Shown one piece after another: positions 41,198-49,286 of a stretch of DNA of 64,000 nucleotides. This stretch comes from Microbacterium horticulturae. GTDB lineage: Bacteria > Actinomycetota > Actinomycetes > Actinomycetales > Microbacteriaceae. Position 1 is the stretch's first letter. Each line of letters starts with the position of its first letter. The position numbers and the translations under genes are program-made. The notes beneath the pieces were generated by a model. That model saw only the letters and a list, made by a program, of their open reading frames with translations, ran no database searches and was not told the DNA's origin. The stretch covers positions 744,001 to 808,000 of the forward strand of contig NZ_CP119108.1 in the NCBI RefSeq assembly GCF_029094505.1. Reading direction: 5' to 3'.

Positions 41198-41587
41198 GCG
41201 AGATCTTCGAACCTGCGCGCCGAACTCGATCTCTGGCACGAACTGATCTACCGTTGACAATGGTTGTCGTGGCACGTCGAGTCCCCAGCTCGGCGTTGTG
41301 CCCGTTCCCCAGACGGGACTGCCGCATTTGCGCAACCAGCGTGGGTGCCGCGAGACCCGGTTCCCCAACAGGCGACGGCTCGCGGTACCCACGTACTCTC
41401 TGCTCACAAGCATGCTGATCGATGGCGCCCTGCCGGTCCGAGGACTCCCCAGTCCGTCTCGGCGGTGCAGGCGTCCAGTGGATGCTCGCCCCAGTGCTTC
41501 AAGTGATCTCAAGGTATCCGGTCGACTTCGCCTTGTCCACCGAATGGGGGACAAGGCGAAGGGTCTTCAGGGAATCCTGAGGTTGTG
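41198..41587. other. 390-bp region without a gene
   Basis: No reading frame here has convincing codon usage or a recognisable product. The only structures seen are a short palindrome GACAATGGTTGTC near 41256 and the strong hairpin at 41526-41561. Base composition looks slightly less GC-rich than the flanks, so this may be a decayed segment. Confidence 0.5.
41526..41561 (-). terminator. Hairpin terminator of the yajQ gene
   Basis: A perfect 13-bp stem (CTTCGCCTTGTCC with GGACAAGGCGAAG) around a 10-bp loop, 27 bp past the yajQ stop on the minus strand. It has no T tract. It may also stop transcription from the hydrolase gene. Confidence 0.7.
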
Positions 41588-42076
41588 TCAGCGGTAGTTG
41601 ACGAATTGGAGATCGACGTCGAGGTCAGCGGCCTTCAGCAGGCGCTGCACCTCCTGCAGATCGTCGCGGCTCTTGGACTGCACGCGCAGCTCGTCGCCCT
41701 GGATCTGCGCCTTCACCGAGCGCGGTCCCTCGTCGCGGATGAGCTTGGTGATCTTCTTCGCCGAGTCCTGTGAGATGCCGTCCTTCAGGCTCGAGGTGAT
41801 GCGCACCTCTTTGCCGCCCTGGACGGGCTCGCCGACATCGAGGCTCTTCAGCGAGATACCGCGCTTGATGAGCTTCGACTCGAGCACGTCGAGCACCGCC
41901 TTTGCGCGCTCCTCGGTCGAGGCCTTGACGAGGATCTGCTCGCCGCTCCACTCGACCGAGGCGCCTGTGCCCTTGAAGTCGTAGCGCTGCTCGACCTCCT
42001 TGCGGGCCTGATTGAGCGCGTTGTCGGCCTCTTGATGATCGACCTTGGAGACGATGTCGAAGGATGAGTCAGCCAT
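41588..42076 (-). CDS. YajQ family nucleotide-binding protein
   Basis: A 162-residue protein of the YajQ/UPF0234 family: [20 protein letters not shown] at the start, [29 protein letters not shown] and the closing [17 protein letters not shown]. Homologues in other bacteria bind cyclic di-GMP or RNA; which ligand applies here is unknown. TAGACT lies 6 bp before the ATG, indicating a leaderless message. It is divergent from the maltodextrin operon. Confidence 0.94.
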   Translation of the reverse strand: MADSSFDIVSKVDHQEADNALNQARKEVEQRYDFKGTGASVEWSGEQILVKASTEERAKAVLDVLESKLIKRGISLKSLDVGEPVQGGKEVRITSSLKDGISQDSAKKITKLIRDEGPRSVKAQIQGDELRVQSKSRDDLQEVQRLLKAADLDVDLQFVNYR

Positions 42077-42082
42077 GCCGCG

Positions 42083-42088
42083 AGTCTA
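42083..42088 (-). promoter_or_regulatory. Leaderless-type -10 element of yajQ
   Basis: TAGACT on the minus strand, 6 bp before the ATG at 42076. Confidence 0.5.
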
Positions 42089-42157
42089 TCCGGCGAGCTT
42101 TGGTCTTAGGGATGCGGATGGCGTGATTCCGCGCCGCGGCATCCCCTCATCTGTCTG

Positions 42158-42171
42158 TGCAACCGCTTCCA
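42158..42171. promoter_or_regulatory. LacI-family operator 1 upstream of the maltodextrin operon
   Basis: TGCAACCGCTTCCA fits the LacI-family pattern TGnAAnCGnTTnCA at every fixed position. It lies 180 bp before the binding-protein gene. Confidence 0.6.
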
Positions 42172-42255
42172 TGAAGGGCCGGTGCTCCGCGAGAAGGTCA
42201 CGAGACGATATCGACGTAAAGGCGAGATTGTGCTATCGCCGCTCCTGAGTAACAA

Positions 42256-42269
42256 TGTAAGCGCTTGCA
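42256..42269. promoter_or_regulatory. LacI-family operator 2 upstream of the maltodextrin operon
   Basis: TGTAAGCGCTTGCA also fits TGnAAnCGnTTnCA fully and has the perfect core AAGCGCTT. It lies 98 bp downstream of operator 1 and 69 bp before the start codon, probably over the promoter. Confidence 0.75.
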
Positions 42270-42337
42270 TCGCAGGCGTTCCGAGCGCGAAGACCCCTGA
42301 AGGGTCGCGCGCACAGATTCCAGAGAGGCACACACCG

Positions 42338-43570
42338 ATGAGGGTGAACAAGAAGGGCGCCGTCGCCATCGCGGCGCTGATCGCCGGAAGCATGCTGGGT
42401 CTTGCCGGCTGCTCCGGGCAGGCGGCCAGCGCGCCGAAGAAGACCACGTCCGGAACCCTGACGGTCTGGGTCGACGCCGACCGGGCGCGTGCGCTCAAGG
42501 ACGTCGCGGCCGAGTTCCAGAAGGACAAGGGCATCAAGGTCGATCTGGTCGTCAAGGACTACGGCAAGATCCAGCAGGACTTCACCGCCCAGGTGCCCAC
42601 AGGCAAGGGCCCCGACCTCACGATCGGCGGTCACGACTGGACCGGTGGATTCGTGCAGGACGGCGTCATCGCCCCCGTCGAACTGGGCGACAAGGCGTCG
42701 CAGTTCGAGAAGGTCGCGCTGCAGGCCGTCACCTACGACGGCAAGACCTACGGCCTGCCGTACGCGATCGAGAACATCGCGATCCTGCGCAACACAAAGC
42801 TGGCAGACTCCACGCCGGCGACCTTCGACGAGATGATCGCCGCGGGCAAGAAGGCGGGCACGAAGTACCCGTTCCTGGTCGGTCAGGACGCCCAGGGCTC
42901 CGACCCGTACCACCTGTACCCGTTCCAGACCTCGTTCGGCAACGCGGTGTTCGCGCAGAACGCCGACGGCTCATACGACGCCTCGAAGCTGACCATCGGC
43001 GACTCCTCGGGCGAGGCGTTCGCGAAGTGGCTGGGCTCGCAGGGCGACAAGGGCACGAAGGTCGTCAACCTCAACCTGTCGCAGGACCTCGCCAAGGAGG
43101 CCTTCCTCGCCGGTGAGGCGCCGTACTTCCTGTCCGGCCCCTGGAACGTCGCCGATGCGCAGGCCAAGGGCATCGACGTTGCCGTCGACCCGATTCCGTC
43201 GGCCGGCGGTGAGACGGCTGCTCCCTTCGCCGGTGTGCAGACCTTCTTCCTGAGCGCCAAGTCGAAGAACGCCCTCGCGGCCACCGACTTCCTGGTGAAC
43301 TACATCGCCACCGAAGACGTGCAGACCGCGCTGTACAAGGCCGGCGGCCGCCCGCCGGCACTGACCACGGCTTACCAGGCCGCGCAGTCCGACCCGATCA
43401 TCGCCGGCTTCGGCAAGGTCGGCGAGAACGCCGTGCCGATGCCGTCGATCCCGCAGATGGGTTCGGTGTGGGATGACTGGGGCAAGACCGAAGCCGCCAT
43501 CATCAAGGGCGCCGACCCCGTGTCGAGCTGGCAGAAGATGACCTCCAACATCGAGGCCAAGCTCAAGTAG
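42338..43570 (+). CDS. malE: Maltose/maltodextrin-type ABC transporter substrate-binding lipoprotein
   Basis: A 410-residue extracellular binding protein. The signal peptide ends at lipobox LAGC (Cys near residue 26). The mature protein begins TLTVWVDADRARALKDVAAE, followed by APTGKG-like VPTGKGPDLTIGGHDWTGGF, YGLPYAIENIAI and GAPYFLSGPWNVADA-like segments of the MalE family. Sugar specificity is inferred from the family and the GH13 gene in the operon. GAGAGGCA upstream of the ATG is a moderate ribosome binding site. A strong hairpin follows the stop codon. Confidence 0.9.
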   Translation: MRVNKKGAVAIAALIAGSMLGLAGCSGQAASAPKKTTSGTLTVWVDADRARALKDVAAEFQKDKGIKVDLVVKDYGKIQQDFTAQVPTGKGPDLTIGGHDWTGGFVQDGVIAPVELGDKASQFEKVALQAVTYDGKTYGLPYAIENIAILRNTKLADSTPATFDEMIAAGKKAGTKYPFLVGQDAQGSDPYHLYPFQTSFGNAVFAQNADGSYDASKLTIGDSSGEAFAKWLGSQGDKGTKVVNLNLSQDLAKEAFLAGEAPYFLSGPWNVADAQAKGIDVAVDPIPSAGGETAAPFAGVQTFFLSAKSKNALAATDFLVNYIATEDVQTALYKAGGRPPALTTAYQAAQSDPIIAGFGKVGENAVPMPSIPQMGSVWDDWGKTEAAIIKGADPVSSWQKMTSNIEAKLK

Positions 43571-43578
43571 TACCCCTG

Positions 43579-43612
43579 GGTGGGGCGGCACCGCCACAGG
43601 TGCCGCCCCACC
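43579..43612 (+). terminator. Intercistronic hairpin between malE and malF
   Basis: A perfect 13-bp GC stem (GGTGGGGCGGCAC with GTGCCGCCCCACC) and 8-bp loop, 8 bp past the malE stop and 40 bp before malF. It may partly terminate transcription or protect the malE message from decay, giving more binding protein than permease. Confidence 0.7.
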
Positions 43613-43652
43613 TCGTACCGCGCAGGCGGGAGCCTGCAGACAGGAGTCGACG

Positions 43653-45263
43653 ATGACAGCTCCGATCCTCGAGCACGAGCCCGAGAAGGTGGATGCCGCG
43701 ACCCGTCGCCGTCGCAAGCGCGCGGCGGCGATCGCCGAGGCGGCATCTGCCGGGTGGAAGGTCTGGCTCGTCAAGATCGTGCTGCTCGGTGTGATCGACG
43801 CGCTGGTGATCTACGCGATGCTCGCGCTGCTCGCCCAGGGCAACTGGCTGGTGCCGGTGATCATCGGCGCCGTCACGCTCCTGGTCAATGTCATCTACCT
43901 CAAGCCGGGCCTGCTCCCGGCCAAGTACCTCACACCGGGGCTCATCTTCCTGGTCGTGTTCCAGATCTTCGTGGTCATCTACTCGGGCTACATCGCCTTC
44001 ACCAACTACGGGTCCGGGCACAACTCGACGAAAGACGATGCGGTCTCCGCGCTGCTGCTGCAGTCGCAGACTCGCGTCGACGACTCGCCGACGTATCCGA
44101 TCCGTGTGCTTGAACGCGATGGATCCTTCTACCTGCTGACGACCGATCCGCAGACCGGCACCTTCGAGGTCGGCGGTCAAGACACGCCTCTCGCGCCGGT
44201 CGACGGCGCCACCGCCGACGGAGCCCCCGGCTTCACGACTCTCGACTTCGGCGCCATAGTGCAGAACCAGGGCGCTATCGGTGACCTCTCCGTGCCGCTC
44301 ACCGACGATCCCAACGACGGGTTCCTCAAGACGACCGACGGGTCGAACGCGTATCTGTTCACGTCGACCCTGCACTGGGACCCCGACGCCGACACGATGA
44401 CCGACACGACCACGGGGGTCGTCTACCACGATGACGGGCGCGGCGCCTTCACTGCCGACGACGGCACGCAGCTTCTGCCGGGGTGGCAGGTGTGGGTCGG
44501 CTTCGACAACTTCGTGCGCGCGTTCACCGACTCGTCGATCCGCGGGCCGTTCTTCTCCGTGCTCATCTGGACGTTCGTCTTCGCCATCCTGTCGGTGGCG
44601 ACGACTTTCGTGCTCGGCTTGTTCCTGGCCATCGTGTTCAACGACCCGCGCATGAAGAGCAAGAAGTTCTACCGGGTGATCATGATCCTGCCCTATGCCT
44701 TCCCCGGCTTCCTCTCGGCGCTGGTCTGGGCGGGCATGTACAACCAGGACTTCGGCTTCATCAACCAGGTGCTCTTCGGCGGGGCATCGATACCGTGGCT
44801 GCAAGATCCGTGGCTGGCGAAGTTCGCCATCGTGCTGACGAACCTGTGGCTCGGGTACCCCTACATGTTCCTCGTGTGCACGGGAGCCATCCAATCGATC
44901 CCCGAAGACATCCAAGAGGCCGGCCGTGTCGACGGCGCGAGCGTGTGGCAGATCTTCCGCCACATCAAGTTCCCGCTGCTGCTGGTGTCGGTGGCGCCGC
45001 TGCTGATCTCATCGTTCGCGTTCAACTTCAACAACTTCAACCTGATCTACATGCTCACCGGCGGCGGCCCGCGCATCGCCGACGCGAGCATCAACGTCGG
45101 GCAGACCGACATCCTGATCTCGATGGTCTACAAGGTCGCCTTCGTCGGCGCTGATCGCGACTACGGCTTGGCGAGCGCCTTCTCGATCATCATCTTCGTG
45201 CTGGTCGCACTCATCTCGTACCTGAGCTTCCGCCAGACCAAGACGCTCGAGGAGCTGAACTGA
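43653..45263 (+). CDS. malF: Maltodextrin ABC transporter permease MalF
   Basis: A 536-residue permease. After three N-terminal helices, an extracellular region of about 170 residues (from about FTNYGSGHNSTKDD to DDGTQLLPGWQVW) corresponds to the MalF periplasmic P2 loop, and five more helices follow. The EAA loop is EAGRVDGASVWQIFRHIKFP. GACAGGAGTC 6 bp before the ATG is its ribosome binding site. It is followed by malG with a 1-bp gap. Confidence 0.92.
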   Translation: MTAPILEHEPEKVDAATRRRRKRAAAIAEAASAGWKVWLVKIVLLGVIDALVIYAMLALLAQGNWLVPVIIGAVTLLVNVIYLKPGLLPAKYLTPGLIFLVVFQIFVVIYSGYIAFTNYGSGHNSTKDDAVSALLLQSQTRVDDSPTYPIRVLERDGSFYLLTTDPQTGTFEVGGQDTPLAPVDGATADGAPGFTTLDFGAIVQNQGAIGDLSVPLTDDPNDGFLKTTDGSNAYLFTSTLHWDPDADTMTDTTTGVVYHDDGRGAFTADDGTQLLPGWQVWVGFDNFVRAFTDSSIRGPFFSVLIWTFVFAILSVATTFVLGLFLAIVFNDPRMKSKKFYRVIMILPYAFPGFLSALVWAGMYNQDFGFINQVLFGGASIPWLQDPWLAKFAIVLTNLWLGYPYMFLVCTGAIQSIPEDIQEAGRVDGASVWQIFRHIKFPLLLVSVAPLLISSFAFNFNNFNLIYMLTGGGPRIADASINVGQTDILISMVYKVAFVGADRDYGLASAFSIIIFVLVALISYLSFRQTKTLEELN

Positions 45264-45264
45264 C

Positions 45265-46146
45265 ATGGCCACCCAGACCTCCCTGCCCCGGCGCCCGTTC
45301 CCGCGGTGGTTCCGCGAGACCGGCTGGCGCCACGTCATCGGCATCGTCATGCTCGTGTTCGCAGCGTTCCCGCTCGTGTACGTGCTGTCGGCCTCGCTGA
45401 ACCCCGGTGGCACGCTGCTGACGGCGAACGGCCTGTTCCAGAACATCGACATCGGCAGCTACATCGCGTTGTTCCAAGACCCGACGCGCCCGTACGGCGC
45501 GTGGTTCCTGAACACCATAGTCATCGGGCTGTGCACCGCGATCGGCACCGTGATCCTCTGCGCGCTCGCGGCATATGCCTTCTCCCGCATGCGGTTCACC
45601 GGGCGCCGGTTCGGCCTGCTGACCCTGCTGCTGGTGCAGATGTTCCCCCAGCTGCTCGCGTTCGTCGCGATCTTCCTTCTCATGTCGGCGATCGGCGACA
45701 TCTTCCCGGTGCTCGGGTTGAACTCCCAGATCGGCCTGATCATGGTCTACCTCGGCGGCGCGCTGGGCGTGAACACGTTCCTCATGTACGGGTTCTTCAA
45801 CACCGTGCCGGCGTCCATCGACGAGGCGGCGAAGATCGACGGTGCCGGCCATGCGCGCATCTTCTTCACGATCATCCTGCGTCTGGTCGCGCCGATCCTC
45901 GCAGTGATCGGGCTGTTGAGCTTCATCGGCACCACGAGCGACTTCGTCATCGCGTCGGTGATCCTCGTCGACCCCGAGAAGCAGACGCTTGCGGTGGGCC
46001 TCTACCAGTTCGTCTCGCAGGAGACCGCGCGAAACTGGAGCGTGTTCGCCGCGGGCGCCGTGCTGGCGGCCATTCTGCCGATGGCACTGTTCCTGTCGCT
46101 GCAGAAGTACATCGTCGGCGGGCTCACCGCCGGCAGCGTCAAGTAA
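45265..46146 (+). CDS. malG: Maltodextrin ABC transporter permease MalG
   Basis: A 293-residue permease with about six helices. The family segment LSASLNPGGTLL is near the first external loop and the ATPase-contacting loop is EAAKIDGAGHARIFFTIILR. The C-terminus ends KYIVGGLTAGSVK, the MalG-type tail. No ATPase gene accompanies it, so a shared MsmX/MalK-like ATPase from elsewhere must energise the transporter. Confidence 0.93.
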   Translation: MATQTSLPRRPFPRWFRETGWRHVIGIVMLVFAAFPLVYVLSASLNPGGTLLTANGLFQNIDIGSYIALFQDPTRPYGAWFLNTIVIGLCTAIGTVILCALAAYAFSRMRFTGRRFGLLTLLLVQMFPQLLAFVAIFLLMSAIGDIFPVLGLNSQIGLIMVYLGGALGVNTFLMYGFFNTVPASIDEAAKIDGAGHARIFFTIILRLVAPILAVIGLLSFIGTTSDFVIASVILVDPEKQTLAVGLYQFVSQETARNWSVFAAGAVLAAILPMALFLSLQKYIVGGLTAGSVK

Positions 46147-46156
46147 GAGGAGCCCC

Positions 46157-48007
46157 ATGCTCACGCCGCACCACGACGGTTCGCCCCTGCACGTCTCGAC
46201 GCAGGATGCCGCACTCGGCGACGAGGTGATCGTGCGCCTGCGCGTGCCGAACGGTGCGAAGCCCGTCGTCCGGGCGTTCGTGCGCTCGAACCCCGACCAC
46301 GAGCCGGTCTGGGCCGTGGCATCCCGCGACGGCTCCGCCTGCGGCTGGGAGTGGTGGTCGGCACGGGTCACGGTCGCGAACCCGCGTCACGGCTACCGCT
46401 GGGCGCTCGTGCACGACGACGGCACGACCTCGACGCTCAGCCAGGGCGGGCACACCAAGCTCGAGGCGCTTGACGCGGTCGACTTCGCGCTCGTCGCCGG
46501 CAATACGCCGCCGGAGTGGCTGGCCGACACCGTGCTGTACCAGGTGTTCCCCGACCGGTTCGCACGCTCGGCCGCGGCCGAGGGGCGCGAGCTGCCCGAC
46601 TGGGCGATCCCGGCCGATTGGGGTGACCCGGTCGACCCCGAGCAGCCGGGTCGTGGGCATCAGGTGTACGGCGGCGACCTCGATGGCATCGTCGAAAGGC
46701 TCGACCACATCCAGAGCCTCGGGGCGACGCTCGTCTACCACACGCCGATCTTTCCGGGGAGGTCGAACCACCGGTACGACGCAGCGCGGTTCGACGTCGT
46801 CGACCCGTTGCTGGGCGGCGACGACGCGTACCTGCGTCTGATCGAGGCCGTCCACAGGCGCGGAATGCGCATCATGGGCGACCTCACGAGCAACCACTCC
46901 GGCGACGCACACGAGTGGTTCGTCGCCGCGCACGGGCACCCGGGGGCGCCCGAGAGCTCCTTCTATTACTTCCGCGATGCCGCGCAGACCGAGTACGAGT
47001 CGTGGCTGGGTGTGCCGAGCCTGCCGAAGTTCAACTGGAACTCACCCGAGCTCCGGCGCCGTTTCATCGAAGGTCGCGACTCCATCGTGGCGAAGTGGCT
47101 GGATGCCCCGTACGGCACCGACGGCTGGCGCATCGACGTCGCAAACATGACCGGGCGGCTGGGCGCCGAAGATCTCAACAGCGAGGTGCGCGGCATCCTG
47201 CGTCGCACCATGGTCGAGGTGAACCCCGACACGCTGCTGCTGGCCGAGTCGACGAACGACGCGGCGAGTGACCTGCAGGGTGACGCGTGGCACGGCGCCA
47301 TGACGTATCCGGCGTTCACGCGCAGCGTGTGGGCGTGGCTCGCGGGGCCGAACGAGGATGCCTGGTTCTTCGGCATCCCCACCGGCCTTCCCGGCTACAC
47401 GGCGCGGCAGTTCGTCGATCAGCTGCAGCGGTTCACCGCGCAGATCCCGTGGCGGGTGCGGCTGGGCTGCATGCAGCCGCTCGACACGCACGACACCGCG
47501 CGGTTCGCGGCGTACGCGGCCGAGGGCACCGTGCCGCTGGCCGTCGGGTTGTCGATGACGCTGCCGGGCCTGCCGGTCGTGTTCGCGGGTGACGAGTTCG
47601 GGCTGGTCGGCACCGACGGCGAGCAGAGCCGTACGCCGATTCCGTGGGACCGGGTCGACGAGCCCGAGATCGCCGAACGCATCGCGCTCTACCGCGACCT
47701 CATCGGGCTGCGTCGCCGGTACACCGCACTGCAGACCGGCGGGCTGCGCTGGCTGCACGTCGACGACGAGACCATCGTGTTCGTGCGCGAGAGCGCCGAC
47801 GACACCGTGCTCGTGCTCGCCTCGCGCGGGCGGGTCGACGTGGCGCTGCCGGCGCCGCTGGTGATCGGCGGCATCGGCGCCGAGAAGGTCTTCGGAGAAG
47901 CGACCCTCGGGGTGGCCGAAGACGGCTCGGCCGTGCTGACCGCCGAGGGACCGGTGTTCGCCGCGTGGCTGCTGCCCGGCGTGGTCGCACCGCCCGCGAC
48001 CGCGTAG
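46157..48007 (+). CDS. Glycoside hydrolase family 13 protein (alpha-glucan hydrolase, neopullulanase/cyclodextrinase-like)
   Basis: A 616-residue GH13 enzyme without a signal peptide, so probably cytoplasmic. Residues 1-110 form an N-terminal beta domain of the kind seen in maltogenic amylases. The barrel starts at TVLYQVFPDRFARS. Catalytic regions are GWRIDVANMTGR (nucleophile Asp), LLLAESTND (acid Glu) and LDTHDTARF (stabilising Asp; the usual Asn before His-Asp is Thr). GDLTSNHSGD is conserved region I. It presumably hydrolyses imported maltodextrins. AAGAGGAGCCCC precedes the ATG 10 bp after malG. Confidence 0.9.
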   Translation: MLTPHHDGSPLHVSTQDAALGDEVIVRLRVPNGAKPVVRAFVRSNPDHEPVWAVASRDGSACGWEWWSARVTVANPRHGYRWALVHDDGTTSTLSQGGHTKLEALDAVDFALVAGNTPPEWLADTVLYQVFPDRFARSAAAEGRELPDWAIPADWGDPVDPEQPGRGHQVYGGDLDGIVERLDHIQSLGATLVYHTPIFPGRSNHRYDAARFDVVDPLLGGDDAYLRLIEAVHRRGMRIMGDLTSNHSGDAHEWFVAAHGHPGAPESSFYYFRDAAQTEYESWLGVPSLPKFNWNSPELRRRFIEGRDSIVAKWLDAPYGTDGWRIDVANMTGRLGAEDLNSEVRGILRRTMVEVNPDTLLLAESTNDAASDLQGDAWHGAMTYPAFTRSVWAWLAGPNEDAWFFGIPTGLPGYTARQFVDQLQRFTAQIPWRVRLGCMQPLDTHDTARFAAYAAEGTVPLAVGLSMTLPGLPVVFAGDEFGLVGTDGEQSRTPIPWDRVDEPEIAERIALYRDLIGLRRRYTALQTGGLRWLHVDDETIVFVRESADDTVLVLASRGRVDVALPAPLVIGGIGAEKVFGEATLGVAEDGSAVLTAEGPVFAAWLLPGVVAPPATA

Positions 48008-48022
48008 TGGCACGCCTCTTTC

Positions 48023-48028
48023 TAGACT
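48023..48028 (+). promoter_or_regulatory. Leaderless-type -10 element of the PfkB kinase gene
   Basis: TAGACT lies 6 bp before the ATG at 48035. Confidence 0.5.
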
Positions 48029-48034
48029 GACGGG

Positions 48035-48949
48035 ATGGATCAGGATGCCGCACCCGTCGTCGTCATCGGCGACGCCCTCATCGACGAGCTGCGAGACGGG
48101 CGTTCGGTGACCGAACTCGTCGGCGGCGCCGCACTGAACGTCGCCGTCGGCCTCGTGCGGCTGGGTATCCCCGCGACGCTGATCGCCATGGTCGGCGACG
48201 ACGAGGCGGGCGAGCACATCCGTGCGTATCTGCACGACTACGGGGTGGGGCTCCTGGCCACGCGCGGTCCGCGTGGTTCGTCGCGGGCTGTGTCGACCCG
48301 CACGGCGGGCGAGCCCGTGTACGCGTTCAACGATGCCGCGCAGCACCGCCGGGTCCAATACGGTGATGCCGAGCGCGCCGCGCTCGCCGTCGCGCCGTTG
48401 ACGGTGGTCAGCTGCTTTCCGTTCGATGACGCCGAGCAGACAGCCGCGCTCGCGGAGGCTGTGGGGGAGCGGCCGCTGGCCATCGACCCGAACCCGCGGG
48501 CCGGCATGCTGCACGACCGCGGGGAGTTCGTCCGCGGCTTCTCCTCGCTCGTGCCCCGCTGCTCGCTGGTGAAGATCGGCGACGACGATGCACGGTTGCT
48601 GTATGCGAGCGATCTCGACACCGTTCGGCGCCAACTGGTCGAGGCCGGTGCCGACGCCGTGGTGGCCACAGCCGGTGCCGAGGGCGCGTCGCTCGAGGCA
48701 GCCGGCGTCGAAGTGACGGCACCGGTGGTGTCGCTGCCGGGCCCGGTCGTCGACACGATGGGAGCGGGAGATGCCGTGCTCGCTTCTCTTGTCGCGTCAC
48801 TGATTCGGGATGCCCCGGCCGACGCCGTCGCGTGGGAAGAAGCGCTCGTTCAGGCCATGCGTGTGGCCGCGGCCACGGTGCGATTCCAGGGGGCGCTGCT
48901 GCGGCATCCCGACGCCGTCGCGATGGATCTCGATCGCCTCGGCACGTGA
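48035..48949 (+). CDS. PfkB family carbohydrate kinase
   Basis: A 304-residue ribokinase-fold sugar kinase. It has VVIGDALIDELRDGRSVTE, GGAALNVAVGLVRLGIPATL (first PfkB signature) and VVDTMGAGDAVLASLVASL (second signature with the catalytic Asp; Met replaces the usual Thr after Asp-Thr). The sugar is not assigned; fructokinase is a common guess for such proteins. It follows the GH13 gene by 27 bp but has its own promoter element, so it can be made independently. Confidence 0.88.
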   Translation: MDQDAAPVVVIGDALIDELRDGRSVTELVGGAALNVAVGLVRLGIPATLIAMVGDDEAGEHIRAYLHDYGVGLLATRGPRGSSRAVSTRTAGEPVYAFNDAAQHRRVQYGDAERAALAVAPLTVVSCFPFDDAEQTAALAEAVGERPLAIDPNPRAGMLHDRGEFVRGFSSLVPRCSLVKIGDDDARLLYASDLDTVRRQLVEAGADAVVATAGAEGASLEAAGVEVTAPVVSLPGPVVDTMGAGDAVLASLVASLIRDAPADAVAWEEALVQAMRVAAATVRFQGALLRHPDAVAMDLDRLGT

Positions 48950-49040
48950 CGATCGACTCGGTTCGCGGCATCGCTTCGGACCGGGTAATATTGTGTCTCG
49001 CGTCTCTGGTCGACTGGAAAAGCCGGGCGGGTGCGCACTT

Positions 49041-49125
49041 GGCAGGTTACCCAAGCGGCCAAAGGGATCTGACTGTAAATCAGCCGTCTTCGACTTCGGG
49101 GGTTCGAATCCCTCACCTGCCACCA
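49041..49125 (+). tRNA. tRNA-Tyr (GTA)
   Basis: Acceptor arms GGCAGGT (49041-49047) and ACCTGCC (49115-49121) pair fully, with A as discriminator and an encoded CCA. The anticodon loop is CTGTAAA with GTA at 49075-49077. A long variable arm between the anticodon and T stems fits a class II tRNA. The T loop region is GGTTCGAATCC. A terminator hairpin follows within 6 bp. Confidence 0.97.
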
Positions 49126-49130
49126 ACTGT

Positions 49131-49160
49131 TCAAGGGCTCCGCGTAAGCGGGGCCCTTGA
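49131..49160 (+). terminator. Terminator after tRNA-Tyr
   Basis: A 13-bp stem (TCAAGGGCTCCGC with GCGGGGCCCTTGA, one G-T pair) closes on GTAA, followed by GTGATTT. The next 126 bp up to 49286 hold no feature I can name. Confidence 0.8.
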
Positions 49161-49286
49161 GTGATTTCCGGGCAGGCTCGCGCGCAGCGTGATCTCGGGT
49201 GATGACGTCGAGAGCGGACCTCTCCGGTTCCAAGAATGGAGAGAACGCGAGAAGCGCCTCGTGGCTGGCAGGGTCGCGACCCGACC

